Positions 1 to 10,249 of a stretch of 64,000 nucleotides of DNA are shown here, one piece after another; position 1 is the first letter of the stretch; every line of letters begins with the position of its first letter. The notes under the pieces are model-generated. The model saw only the letters and a program-made list of their open reading frames with translations, did no database searches and had not been told where the DNA came from. The position numbers were made by a program, and so were the translations under genes. The stretch comes from Gigaspora rosea. Lineage: Eukaryota; Glomeromycota; Glomeromycetes; Diversisporales; Gigasporaceae. The DNA is taken from NCBI GenBank assembly GCA_003550325.1, contig QKWP01001222.1, positions 65,945-129,944 of the forward strand, written 5' to 3'.

Positions 1-363
1 TCACTATTTGTTTTAAACAATAAACAATGACACATGGCTATCTTTGGATTTTCTTTCCATTTTACAATTATGGGGGCCTTGGCACTGCTTTTCAAGAAGG
101 GCAACCGTTCTGAGCAAAAACTTTCCACATTGCTAACCTAACACTCTGCAATGTTGCACCTCGATAATTCTTCATTTTTGCGAGAAGCTATTATCACAAA
201 TTTATTAAGTTAAAATAATTAAAATAGCAATTAATAATATCATAATGAAAAGATACAAATATTAATTGTTATTATTAGTGATCGATAAAATAACAATATT
301 AAAAAAAAATATATTATCGATTAATGACGTACCGCACCATTCACCATGAAAACGGTTTGTATA
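1..363. other. 3' flank, no gene recognised
   Basis: I see no supported gene here. On the minus strand a 27-codon ORF runs from an ATG near 173 to a TGA near 90 and has an unremarkable composition. The stretch 190-340 is AT-rich and holds the downstream flank of the minus-strand gene that ends at 364. Confidence 0.4.
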
Positions 364-1092
364 CTAGTTTGAACTCATACTACGCATGAAGTCAGAAAGT
401 TTTTTCTCGAGATAATTCTTCAATGTCTTCTTCTGGACACTCTGGTTTGGATAAACATGCTTCGAAAATAACTGCTTTACAATGCCATTATATATCCCCT
501 TTAAAATAAAAAAAACAAAACAAACATTTACAACGAATATATTCGATATAAAAAAAATATATATTTAGAAAGAAATTCACTTACGTCCATCACTTGAGGG
601 GAGAGTTCATTCTCTTGCTCCTCTTGCTTTCTCTTTAGTTCAGTTTTTATTTCTTTAACATATTTAGTGAGCCCTTTGTGTAATAAGTACAGTTGCTGAT
701 TTTGGGTATAAAGCCTTTCAAACTCTTGGCGGTTGCAGTGGTGTTAACGGGTTTGTTTTTTTTTTTGTTTTATAAAAAAAAAAAGTTTTTCATTATTAAT
801 AAAAAAAAAAAGGTTTCTATTCAAAGAACAACAAAAACAAAAAAAAAGGCTTATATATCATATCATCATAGTTACGTAGTGGATTTTAATTGGTTGATCT
901 CTCACGTGATCCAACTGGATCAGGTGAGGAACGATTTCCATCGTTATCTAGTGATAAATGACGAGACTGGGATTCATAACGAGAAAGTGGGAGTGCTTGA
1001 GAAGGTTGACATGAGTGTTGATAAGATTGTCGATGAGAGGGTTGGCGAGAGTGTTGTTGAGATGTTTGTTGTTGATGACTTTTTCCACTCAT
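364..1092 (-). CDS. Ser/Gln-rich protein with C-terminal coiled-coil segment, three exons
   Basis: Read on the minus strand as join(1092..906, 724..585, 498..364), 153 codons plus stop. The first intron (905-725) has donor GTGAGA and acceptor CCAAG, with a TTAAC branch-like site about 20 nt before the acceptor. The second intron (584-499) has donor GTAAGT and acceptor TTAAAG. Both junctions keep the frame: exon 1 ends in phase 1, exon 2 in phase 0. Residues 1-60 are rich in Ser, Gln, His and Arg. Residues about 65-110 are charged and heptad-like (LTKYVKEIKTELKRKQEEQE), fitting a coiled coil. The tail is basic (KKTLKNYLEKKLSDFM). The same frame runs upstream to an ATG at 1722 through two TAA codons (1408-1410 and 1183-1185), so 1092 is the first ATG giving an uninterrupted product. 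No family recognised. It could be the intact 3' part of a pseudogene. Confidence 0.55.
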
Positions 1093-1722
1093 TTTGGAGA
1101 AAATGCTTTGTACGCTTAAAATACTTTCTGATGGATCTGATTTATAATCATAAGCAGAATTATATGGTGTATTAGAAACTGATTAAGAACGAAAAGTATA
1201 AGGAGTTTGTTGAGGGGCGTTATTAGGCATTTGTTGAGGATAAGTGGAATTATATGGTGTATTAGATGGTTGAAAACGAAAAGTATGGGGTGTTTGTTGA
1301 GAATTATAGTCATTATAAGGAACCGATTGAAAACGAACATTTTGAGATGGTTGTAGTTGTTTAGGGTCAGTATTATATAGTTGAAAATGAAAAGTATGGG
1401 GTGTTTGTTAAGGATTATAGTCATCATAAGGAACCGATTGAGAACGAACATTTTGAGATGGTTGTGGTTGCAGTTGTTTAGGGTTAGTATTATATAGTTG
1501 AAAACAAAAAATATAAGGCGTTTGTTGAGGATTATAGTTATTATAAGGAACAGATTGAGAATGAACATTTTGAGATGATTGTTTAGAGTCATATGGTATA
1601 TAAGAAACCAATCGAGAATGAACAGTTCGAGGTTGTTTGTTATTATGTGGTATATTAGGAGTAGAGGAAGGTGAGTTTTTTGTGTTTTTTATTTTTCCAA
1701 TATTACAAAAATGAAATTTCAA
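1093..1722 (-). repeat. Tandem protein repeats in the 5' part of the same reading frame, two in-frame TAA
   Basis: The frame of the CDS below it continues upstream to an ATG at 1722. It codes for about three copies of a roughly 39-residue Gln/Pro/Tyr-rich unit containing SQNVRSQSVPYNDYNP and QQTPHTFRFQ (117 bp at DNA level). The copies differ at few positions. Two codons that are CAA (Gln) in sister repeats are TAA here: 1408-1410 (sister copies read PQQTP or SQQTP) and 1183-1185 (RSQS context). Both are single C-to-T changes. Either the repeat domain is decaying and translation now starts at 1092, or these are assembly errors. Other-frame ORFs over this stretch are shadows of the repeats. 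Confidence 0.5.
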
Positions 1723-1774
1723 TTACCTTCAAATGCTAGAAATCCATTGTATTTATATAATTGTAAAAGCTTTC

Positions 1775-2000
1775 GTAAGCAGGGAAAAAAAATTAAAATG
1801 TAATGATGAAATACGTACTGGAAGAAAATGTAATGAAAAAAATTTGAAAGATACTTATCTTATTTGTAAGCAGGAAAAAAGTTAATGTCAAACGTAATGA
1901 AAGAAAAAAAAATTGAAAGATACTTATCTCATTGTAAGCAGGAAAAAAAAATAAAAAATAAAACGTAATAATGAAAAACGTACAAATTGAAAAAAAAATT
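1775..2000. repeat. Tandem repeat, about 3 copies of a 70-80 bp unit
   Basis: The string GAAAGATACTTATCT followed by GTAAGCAGG and an A-run recurs at about 1776, 1846-1885 and 1918-1945 with small changes. The A-tracts differ in length. No coding signal; the minus-strand ORF over it is Phe/Ser-rich low complexity. Confidence 0.55.
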
Positions 2001-2076
2001 TGAATAATGAAAATGCTTTTGATCATTATACTTGTAATGGTGAGTTTTTTGTATATTGCATAATTTCGCTAAATGA

Positions 2077-2206
2077 GAAGACCCGAGTGACATCAGGCTT
2101 TCAATTATATTTCATAATGGACATAATCGATTTAATTTATTAGGTAATAAATTGAATTGATTATGTTCATTACAAAAGATAATTGAAAGCCCGATGCCGC
2201 TCGAGT
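2077..2206. repeat. Inverted repeat / small hairpin element
   Basis: The left arm (ACCCGAGTGACATCAGGCTT...) is matched in reverse complement by the right arm (AAGCCCGATGCCGCTCGAGT). The arms are about 60 nt with scattered mismatches and nearly no loop. It could be a MITE or a decayed foldback element; no clear target duplication was found. Confidence 0.6.
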
Positions 2207-2375
2207 TTTTCTTTAGTGCACATGTTATGTCACGCATTAATATTACGCTAGTTGTTTACTAGCGCATAAAATTGTTTTGAAAAATAAAGTTTCTTTGGTG
2301 CACATATTAGGTCACGCATTAATATGACGCTAGTTGTTTACTAGTGTATGAAGTTTTGAAAAGTTAAATTGATTT
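2207..2375. repeat. Direct duplication of an ~80 bp unit
   Basis: GTGCACATGTTATGTCACGC with the following CATTAATATTACGCTAGTTG is repeated about 80 bp later as GTGCACATATTAGGTCACGC with the same continuation. The two copies are adjacent and about 90 percent alike by eye. Confidence 0.6.
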
Positions 2376-2798
2376 AAAATGATATAAATAGATATAAATT
2401 GATACAAACAGATACAAAGCAAATTTTCTGAATATTATCCTTTAGACATTCTTATGAACTTTATAATTAATAATCGCTTTAATTCAATATTCTTTTTTAT
2501 TTTTATCATTTGTTGTTCACTCTTCTCTTTAAAATCCGAGGAACAGAATACAGACTAGGTTCCGGTGTCCTAGTGCTCTTTTATTTTCTCATTTTATCTC
2601 TTTCTCCTTCGCTTGATTTCGCTTAATATTGCTTAATATCTCTTATTTTCGGTTTCATCTTTCACCTTTCGATCTCTCTATCCTATTATCCATTTTATTC
2701 ACTCAATTCGCATTTATTTCTTTTTCTATTCTCTTATTTGCTTTTTTCTTTATTTTTTTTATGTTTATTTTGCTTTCTGTATTGAATGTGAAAGAGAT
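2376..2798. other. Intergenic, pyrimidine-rich
   Basis: No ORF or repeat that I recognise. 2570-2770 on the + strand is T/C-rich (TTTCTC, TCTTAT, TTTATT strings). It could be the 5' non-coding part of the following transposon relic. Confidence 0.35.
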
Positions 2799-3560
2799 AT
2801 GAAAATCAAGAATGAAGTATTTGAATGTCCAAATAGGAATTGCCAAAAGAAGATATCAATTTACAATGGAACTATGCTCATGAAAAGCAGATTGCCATGT
2901 AACAAGCTCCTTGAACTAGGATATTTATGGCTTATCAAAATGAGTCATGGATCAATAGTCAAGTTCACAGGACTTGCTGAAATGACTGTCACATGTTGAA
3001 CATGCGTATATAGAAAAATTATCACTCAAGAAATTAATGAAATGAATACCAAAATAGGAGGTCCCAATATCATAGTTAAGATAGACAATCCCTATTTTGA
3101 AAAACAAAAGAAAATGAAACTGTATGGGTATTTGGAGGTATAGAAAGAACTCTACAAAAGAAGATATTCACGCAATCGTAAACAATCGATCACAGGAAAC
3201 TTTACTTTACTATATTTGGAAGTATATCAATCCCGGATCTATAATATATTCAGACATATGGAAGGATATGCCAACATTTATGAAAGATTAGGAATGCAAC
3301 ACCACACTGTCAAACACAGACACAAGTTTAGTGCATGGGAATATAATAAAATAACCAACGATATCAAAGTCTATCACACTAATAGCATTGAAGCCATATG
3401 GCATGTGTTAAAGGACGCAATCCCAGTAAGGAATAGAAAGAAGGAGATCTACTATTTCACTTATCCGAATTCATCTGGAGAAGGCAGATAAAAGAATCTG
3501 AAGCAGATCTGTGGGAAGCGTTAATTGAGTGCATGCATGATAGCAACATATTCTTGATGA
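2799..3560 (+). pseudogene. Merlin / ISXO2-like (IS1595 family) transposase relic
   Basis: A DDE transposase broken into at least four frames. In order it shows an N-terminal Cys pair (CPNRNCQKK), the stretch TVTC-stop-TCVYRK where the family has Trp (TGA at 2997-2999), then IGGPNIIVKIDNPYFEKQKK with the first Asp, VWVFGGIERT in another frame, NNRSQETLL and PGSIIYSDIWK with the second Asp, GYANIYERLGMQHHTV in a third frame, and YHTNSIEAIWHVLK with the catalytic Glu. The motif order and spacing are those of the IS1595/Merlin group. The triad residues are still visible but frameshifts at about 3125, 3185 and 3265 and stops prevent a product. The end of the reading (EADLWEALIECM) fits the usual tail after the DDE domain. 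I did not find convincing terminal inverted repeats. Confidence 0.75.
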
Positions 3561-3769
3561 AAAAACAATAGAAGAAAATGTTACTGAAGATTTGTAAGCA
3601 GAAATGCAAATTATAGATAAGAAACTTCTATTTAAGACACCTGATTTTAACTTTAAGGGATATCCAGAACATATCGGATAAACTCAAGAAACCCTTAAAA
3701 CAAGAAAACAAAGAAGAAAAGAAATAATCTACTTAACCCTATCTATTATTAAAAGAAACTTTAAAAAAA

Positions 3770-5215
3770 ATGTCTAACAATAATGGAAACAACAACCAAT
3801 TTAACAACAAGGAATCTAATAGATGGACTCAACAAGGACCCATTTATTGTCCTAATTGTGATTGTCACATTAGAGATCCTAAGATCCATGAATATATTCC
3901 TAGAAGACAAGAGATACCTCGCATTACTAGAGCAAACTCTATCAATCGCTGAACTCCAATTGTTTATTTTGTGAGATGTGAAAAATGTAGATTGAGAACT
4001 GATCTCCAAAAACATAACTGTACAAAGAAGAAACCTATTAAAGAAATTACCTGCGGCGTCTGCAGCAAGAAAGAACACCTTAACAGAAAATGCTCTCAGA
4101 ACCAATGTTGGATCTGTAAAGAGTTTGGGCATAGAAAAACTAAGTGCCCTTAATATTACACAAACAATAGGCCAAGAACTATTCTCAAAAAAAGTACACC
4201 TAACCTAAGCAATGAAGAAATATCTACAGCAGAACCCTCTAGGACCACTGAAGGATCTATATGCAATCTCTGTAATACTAACCACAATAGAAAAACACGT
4301 GATTTTGTAAAAGTATTAGCATTATTTGAAAATAGTCGATGCATGTGTAGATACCAAAATGCCAATGACATTTATCATTGCAGTGAATGTCATAGGACCC
4401 TAGTAGGGCAAGCAAGCCTTTATTTGTTAGATAGTTATTACCAGAATGTAGAACAAAGAGCAGAACCCAGACACCATAATGAAAGATATTTTGACAAAAC
4501 ACTTGTATGTGAAATCTGTTACAGGAATTACACTGAACTATTACCAATCTCTTACAATATGCTATAGGAATAGGAAGGAATCAATTAGTGGAATGTTTCC
4601 TTTGCAAGAAGCAAGGCTGGAGAAAACATTTCAAATGTGATTTCTTCCAAAATCATTTTTGTATATATAAAGGAAAAATAGAGTATAATACCTATTACCT
4701 CTATGGAATTGAACCAATTGACATCAGAATGTATTAAAATGTTCAAGCTACAACTAGAAACAGATTACACAAGGACATAAGAATTAACGAATCAATGATT
4801 ATAAGAATTCTTCAACATCTTAAAGATACTCCATGAACAAAATGGAATGAAGCGTTAATTCTAAGAAGGCTAAATCTAGCAACAAGAGAAATTTCTATAG
4901 ATATGTATAATAATCATGACAGAAATGCACATTTTGACAATTGGGAAGATACTGCAATTACATCCACCTCAACAGAAGCAACTTATGACAATGGGATAAC
5001 CAACAAACAGCAAGCTAATGATTATATAGCCAGAAGAAGAAATGCTAATGTAGTACTTTGTGAAACCTGCTTGATGCCCAACCAACTCTTGGCAGAATTA
5101 TGCTATGAATGCTTAATTGAATTTAAAGCAAGTCTCGAAACCTACTGAGAATATGAAGCAAAAAAAAGAATAGAAGAATGGAAAAGAAAAAATACCATAA
5201 ACTATACTGATATTT
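3770..5215 (+). pseudogene. Cysteine-rich zinc-knuckle protein, first ORF of the unclassified multi-ORF locus
   Basis: The frame starts at ATG 3770 (MSNNNGNNNQFNN) and runs to about 4560, then shifts by one base and runs to about 5215. It holds repeated Cys pairs: CPNCDCH, CEKCRLR, CGVCSKKEHLNRKC (knuckle-like), CWICKEFGHRKTKC (knuckle-like, Cys-x2-Cys-x4-His-x4-Cys), CNLCNTNH, CMCRYQ...HCSECHR, CEICYRN, CFLCKKQGWRKHFKC, CETCLMP...LCYECL. Knuckles of this type bind nucleic acid in gag-like and other mobile-element proteins. Interruptions in frame are TGA at 3950, 4834 and 5146 and TAA at 4151 and 4735; coding character continues across each. Several TGA sites would suit Trp (TP-TGA-TKW, ETY-TGA-EYE). 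No family assigned; retroelement gag, DNA-transposon accessory protein and virus-derived protein all remain possible. Confidence 0.5.
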
Positions 5216-5651
5216 TGAAGAATATGGCATAATGCCAATATTATGCAATAACTGCATTATTTTACAAGATAAAATAATAGAAGAGACAGGTAAACAATGG
5301 GTTAGAAACCAAGGGAGAGTTGTATAGAATAATGAAATGAGAAGAAAAGACTCTAGTAGAAACTATAAAATTTACAGAATTCTTGCAAAACAAGAAATTC
5401 AACTACCTAATGTAGAAATTACAATTCCATATGAGGAATGTAATAAAAGAAGTATTAAAGAAGCATCACAATCTAAAAAAGGCAAGAAAAACACTTTAGA
5501 AAGTGAAACCTCTACAATGGTGGGAAATAAAGAAGCAGGGCCAAGTAAAAATATTTCTACCACTATCCCACTATTATAACGGAATTAGTGGATATGCCTT
5601 GAAATTTAATACTTGAACTCGACCATTGAGTAAACTCTCCGAAATAACTAA

Positions 5652-6683
5652 GGGAAGTGCAGTAAATCACAAAATTTCCTAGGGGGGTCCGCCATCTATA
5701 ACGTCCTATATATATATATAGTCTAAATAGCCAATGATATTGAAGTGTTCATCAAATATATTTTTTAAAAAATTTTATTTTTCTATCGAACGTAAAAATC
5801 CGAAGTCAATTAATAAAAAGTTCTCCAATACTTATCAAAATTTTGTTATAAGTGTATTTTGATCTGCTGAATAAGGTTACTTAATCGATTTTTTCGATTT
5901 GCTTAGTAAAATTTAGATATTACTATGTAGCAACGTTTGTCAATTGTGGGGCGAATATATTTTTTTAAAAAACTTTAATATTTCCATCAAACATAAAAAT
6001 CAAAAGTCAATTAATAAAAAATTCTCCAATGCTTATGAAAATTTGTTTAAGTGTATTTTGATCTATTGAATAAGGTTACTTAATCAATGTTTTTCGATTT
6101 GCTTAGTAAAATTTAGACTTTACTATGTAGCAACGTTTGTCAATTGTGGGGCGAATATATTTTTTTAAAAAATTTTAATTTTTCTGTTGAACGTAAAAAT
6201 CAAAAGTCAATTAATAAAAAATTCTCCAATGCTTATGAAAATTTGTTTAAGTGTATTTTGATCTATTGAATAAGGTTACTTAATCGATGTTTTTCGATTT
6301 GCTTAGTAAAATTTAGACTTTACTATGTAGCAACGTTTGTCAATTGTGGGGCGAATATATTTTTTTAAAAAATTTTAATTTTTCTGTTGAACGTAAAAAT
6401 CAAAAGTCAATTAATAAAAAATTCTCCAATGCTTATGAAAATTTGTTTAAGTGTATTTTGATCTATTGAATAAGGTTACTTAATCAATATTTTTCGATTT
6501 GCTTAGTAAAATTTAGACTTTACTATATAGTGACTTTTGTCGATTATGGAGTAACATATTTTCAGGTCAAAGACGTTTTTGAATTTTTTACAAATATACT
6601 AAAATTTGATTGGTCAATAGTCCTATCACTAGGGGGGGTCAGGACCTATGTAAACCCTAATCACATAATTTACTGCACTTTCC
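5652..6683. mobile_element. Harbinger-like non-autonomous element, TSD TAA
   Basis: The ends are GGGAAGTGCAGTAAAT at the left and the reverse complement of GGAAAGTGCAGTAAAT at the right. TAA flanks both sides (5649-5651 and 6684-6686). G-rich ends and a 3-bp TWA-type duplication are features of PIF/Harbinger. Removing the element and one TAA joins the host codons ACT-AAA-GAA-GAA without frame loss, which supports the boundaries. The interior has no transposase; most of it is a 200-bp tandem array. Confidence 0.7.
5741..6540. repeat. Four tandem 200-bp repeats inside the Harbinger-like element
   Basis: CAATTGTGGGGCGAATATAT recurs at 5941, 6141 and 6341, so the period is exactly 200 bp. The copies starting at 6141 and 6341 differ at very few sites. 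The first copy (from about 5741) and the end of the last are more diverged. Each unit has a run of AAAAA flanked by TTTTT and the string TTCGATTTGCTTAGTAAAAT. Confidence 0.8.
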
Positions 6684-7399
6684 TAAAGAAGAATCTACAG
6701 AAGTACTCCTAGATTCTGAAAGGTTACAACTATTTGAACCTTTACTACCACCCCAAGAAGGCATAGAAGAAATAACCAATGAACCTGAACTAGAAAGAAC
6801 TTTAGAAGTGAGGTTCAATAAATTAGAGCAGATCTTTAGAAGATTAAGTTTGCCTATGGTCAGCACCAACTTAATTAATATACAAGCTCTAATGCAAAGA
6901 ATTCAATAGTTGGATAATAGAGTAGTAAATTTGCAACTACAAATGGCAAATGTACTGAGAGAAAACCAAATGCTCAAAAGAAAAGTCCAACAATTAGAAG
7001 AAGAAGCAATAGAAAATAAAGTAACAAGATATAATATTGCTATGCAAAAGAAGCGAATTACCAATAGAGAATTAGATTACACATTTTTAGAAGTACTATT
7101 CGACAACTCTCAAATGCCAGAAGTATTGAGAAATGTGACAGAAATGGACACATTCTCATGACAAAACCATAGTGCTAGAAGGAATTAGCACAACGAGAAG
7201 AATCATCTGATGGAGATGATAAACAGGAGATAAACAAAATGTGGTCATCAAAGATTGACTATCACAGATAAATCTAAACTTTATTTATTAATTAATTTAT
7301 TTTATATTTTATATCATATTTTATAATATTTTTTTTTTTGTTGTTAAGGTGAGGTCATGCCTCTAACTTTATTGAGTGTATATTAATCGTTACAATATA

Positions 7400-7486
7400 T
7401 TGCTTACAATTATTATACTATCTACTAAGTGTCAAGACTTGGNTTGCTTACAATTATTATACTATCTACTAAGTGTCAAGACTTGG
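7400..7486. other. Assembly join: 43-bp exact duplication around a single N
   Basis: The 43 bases at 7400-7442 are repeated exactly at 7444-7486, with one N at 7443. This is what a contig-end overlap joined by a nominal gap looks like. The true element is probably about 44 bp shorter. Confidence 0.85.
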
Positions 7487-8598
7487 ACTATTTTATCCAT
7501 AACCTAAACCTACCAGAGCCTACCATATTCCCATTTATACAGCTAGCCTGGTTTTGAACGTCCCTTTTCCCCAACCAACAGTTAGTATTCACATGTCCAC
7601 CACTTTACCCACATTTCCTACTATCATTACTCCCAATATGGTGTATGTGATTCCAGGTAGGTGCTTGCTGTTTCCAAATTGGTATACCTGTTTCCTTACT
7701 AGCGTACTTCTTGGGAGTTCGTATATCAAGCCATGCAGCTGCCTCTACCACATTGGGTAAGTATCTCAAGCCTGCATGCTACCGCAACTAGCTGACTTTC
7801 CTGCAACTTGGGGACCCAGGATTTAACGTTCCGAATTCTGGAATGTGTGAACAACTGTACTTCCCACTATGGTGACGAGTACCCAGGCATGTTTCGCCGA
7901 AGCTTCCAGTCCCTAATATAGTTGGATGGCATCATAAGGCTCTGCCAACTCGACTCTACCACTACATGCACTTATACCAGCTATACCTGTTACTGGTGGT
8001 TCCAGATCCTCTTAACGTCCTAAGACTCCCATATGGGTGCACCCAGAGCTCCATTGGGCTTTGACACGTACACACCTCCATGCTTCCACTTCTTGTTGGT
8101 CAGTCAGTTCCGTTTGCCCTTGCGAAGTTCACTAAACCCCAGTACCTGGTCAGTCACTCTTTGGATTCTTTTCTCCAGTCATTCCAGACTACCAATCCAG
8201 TTGGCCCAGAAGGATCGGTCTGCCAGGCTTTAGGTGCCTAAGGTCTCCCTTTCCTTGGTTCATGCTTCTATAACACATGACCTTTTTCTCCAGTACGACT
8301 CCGGCGGCCAGGTTGGTGGGCCTCCTTTGCCATAGGGGCTCTTGCCCATCCAGATTTTCCGGTCAGCCCCCACCAAGATTCTTTTCCCCGGTATCGTCGT
8401 AAGTCCAGCTACCTCTCCACTCGGGACTTGCCAAACGGGTTTCAATTGTTTTGGTCCCTTGGATTTGTCTGTGTAACTTACACAACTACACCAAAGCTCC
8501 TATTCAAGATGGTGGTACCAAGGTTACAGGTAATATACCTGACCGATCGGTGAACAAATGTTACCATAACACAGGCCTAGTTCCAATTCGTCTCCAGT

Positions 8599-8663
8599 GG
8601 GATCTGAACTCTAGACCTGCCGCTTGGAGGGGTGACAACCAGACAGCTTCTCTAAGTCGCCAC
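8599..8663 (-). promoter_or_regulatory. Internal Pol III promoter (A and B box) of SINE copy 1
   Basis: On the minus strand the A-box-like TGGCGACTTAG is at 8663-8653 and the B-box-like AGAGTTCAGATCCC at 8612-8599. B box consensus is GGTTCNANNCC. Copy 2 keeps GGGTTCAAATCCC, so copy 1 looks slightly decayed. Confidence 0.55.
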
Positions 8664-8685
8664 ACCCCTCATATTTTATAATATT

Positions 8686-8955
8686 GTAAATCAAAATATG
8701 TCTATCATTTATTAAAAAAGTACATAGTGCATATCATATCTAGGAAGGACACAACTATGGTGTGCGATAGTTATAGCACCTACACTAAGAATGCCAATTA
8801 CTATAAGTGGCCAAGACAACCACGATTTACAATATATTATTCACTAATACTTATTCACTTATTCTGGCAAAGTCAATCACATGAATTCGAAATTACATTC
8901 TCTTCTATGAACTGAAAACTTATTTAAACATGGATAAAATTCTTTAGAAAGCAGC
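8686..8955. other. Gap between ORFs of the multi-ORF locus
   Basis: No clear coding frame from the SINE target site to the next ORF. The sequence resembles the rest of the locus in composition and probably held the 5' flank of the Zn2Cys6 ORF. Confidence 0.3.
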
Positions 8956-9560
8956 ATGAAGTCAAACCGATTTCATAAGTACCATAAAAGAGCTACTAAA
9001 TCTTGCAACTATTGTAGAGCTAAACATATACACTGTACCAAAGTGGATACCAATTGTACCAACTGTGAGAAACAAAATATACCTTGTGAAAACTCATTTA
9101 AATATCATAAAAGAGGACCAGCTCCTTTTGAACACAATATTAGATAAGACAGAACCAACAAAGAAGTAATTTACATCCAATTCCAAATTATGTGCAAATA
9201 AAGATCCGCCAATAAGGATTAATATCCCAAAAACTTAGACAACAAAGATTTATCCTCCAATATTTACAAAATACTGAGAGAGGACTATTTACTCTTGAAG
9301 AAAATTTTGGAAGACAATATAGGAACCAAGGCAATGTACCTTTAAACGGCCTAAAACTAATAAACCAAGCAGCTATTGTAGCAATACAAATAAACACAGC
9401 ATCATTTGCAAAGCAAAACAAAATTAATAATACTAACGCAGTACAAAAAACAGTCACTTTATTGAACAATTTATACAGAAATAATACAGGAATACAACTC
9501 CAGGAAACTATAAAAGGAGTTAGAGCAAAACAACTTAATTATAATATCCACTATTACTAA
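8956..9560 (+). pseudogene. Zn2Cys6-type cluster protein with Gln-rich helical C-terminus
   Basis: Residues about 17-46 read CNYCRAKHIHC-x6-CTNCEKQNIPC. This gives Cys-x2-Cys-x6-Cys-x6-Cys-x2-Cys-x6-Cys, the spacing of the fungal binuclear zinc cluster that binds DNA. A basic tail follows (KYHKRGPAP). The frame stops at 9145 (TAA). A second frame from about 9171 carries LHPIPNYVQIKIRQ, TAA at 9213, GLISQKLRQQRFILQYLQNT and a long Gln/Asn-rich segment ending at 9558-9560. The two parts probably were one protein joined across a frameshift. In fungi this zinc cluster marks transcription factors; here, inside a mobile-like locus, it may instead target the element DNA. Moderate confidence in the domain, low in the role. 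Confidence 0.55.
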
Positions 9561-9619
9561 AGAAGGCTTTAGTATAACCTCAAGAGGAGGCAAATTAACT
9601 CTCTAATATAATTGCTTAA

Positions 9620-10249
9620 ATGCCTAAAAGAAGTAGGAAAAAGAATTCCAACAAGAAACATAAAAAGAAACTATTAGTAAAAATCCCAAAACAATTGAAA
9701 GAAAGTATTACACCTGAAAACGCTAAATTCAATTACCAGTAGAATTTTATATCAAGACTTAGAAATATCCTCAGAAAATATATTAAACCTACTAAAGAAA
9801 TCCTTACACAAAGATCAATTGAAGAAGTACAACTTGATATTGAAGTCACTATTAAAGAATTAATCTTATGCTGTTTACCAACAAGCAACCATAGATTAGG
9901 ACAAACATTAGTAGTTTTACAACAAGTACTTGAAGTCAACAGTTTAATACCAAATGATACTGCTATATTTATTCATAAATAACAACAAAAACAAACTGAG
10001 TATATCAATCTATTAACTGCAACTTATCAACAAATAGGTGCAATTAAGTGAAAACTTATTAAAGCAACAGAAGAAGGATTAATACCATATTTCATAACAC
10101 AAATTATTGTGCACGGAGCAAATTCTTTACAAGGAATCTTAACCAATGAAGGGGCTAACTTCGTGCAAGTATGAACTATAGTAGGTTTAGAAGATGAAGA
10201 ATTACATTTCAATGAACACTTATGGAACAGGTCAAATACTAGAAGATAG
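9620..10249 (+). pseudogene. Basic-N-terminus protein of the multi-ORF locus, four in-frame stops
   Basis: Starts ATG at 9620 with MPKRSRKKNSNKKHKKKLL, a nuclear-localisation-like basic stretch. About 190 residues follow, in one frame, predicted mostly helical by eye (EEVQLDIEVTIKELILCC, HRLGQTLVVLQQVLEV, YFITQIIVHGANSLQGIL). In-frame stops are TAG 9740, TAA 9980 (HK-TAA-QQKQ), TGA 10049 (IK-TGA-KLIK) and TGA 10172 (QV-TGA-TIVGL). Coding character is unbroken between them. It ends at TAG 10247 and overlaps the next ORF by about 40 nt in another frame. No family recognised. Confidence 0.45.

Larger units (their letters stand above)
5215..7271 (+). pseudogene. Continuation: coiled-coil and acidic-tail region, split by an inserted element
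   Basis: After a frame change near 5215 the reading is EEYGIMPILCNNCIILQDK, a TAG at 5325, then a Lys/Ser-rich stretch to 5577. Another shift near 5565 leads into HYYNGISGYALKFNT, TGA at 5614, TRPLSKLSEITK. There the Harbinger-like element 5652-6683 is inserted. The same frame resumes at 6687 as EESTEVLLDSERLQLFEP, and later LQMANVLRENQMLKRKVQQL, an obvious coiled coil (TAG at 6907 before it, TGA at 7159 after it). A last shift gives KELAQREESSDGDDKQEI and a stop at 7269-7271. Order in the unbroken ancestor: Cys-rich N-terminus, charged linker, coiled coil, acidic tail. Function unknown. Confidence 0.45.
7331..8668 (-). mobile_element. tRNA-headed SINE-like retroposon, copy 1, 17-bp TSD
   Basis: Flanked by the direct repeat TCATATTTTATAATATT (7314-7330 and 8669-8685). 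Read on the minus strand it begins GTGTGGCGACTTAG (A-box-like) and has AGAGTTCAGATCCC (B-box-like) about 60 nt later. It ends with CCTCACCTTAACAACA and an A-run. The body is much less AT-rich than its surroundings. A second copy lies at 16480-17503 and shares the GACTCCGGCGGCCAGGTTGG segment. The 3' tail matches that of the LINE at 33042-39269, so that LINE family probably mobilised it. It interrupts the unclassified multi-ORF locus. Long for a SINE, so a composite origin is possible. Confidence 0.7.

Noticed and set aside
693-1175. 160-codon + strand ORF
   Set aside because: It lies opposite the spliced minus-strand gene and its first intron; Lys runs come from the intron A/T tract.
1116-1592. 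158-codon Asn/Ile/Leu-rich ORF on the minus strand
   Set aside because: It is another frame of the Gln/Pro-rich tandem repeat. Its own repeats merely mirror the 117-bp unit.
3761-4132. 123-codon minus-strand ORF
   Set aside because: Antisense to the zinc-knuckle frame, which has much better coding signal.
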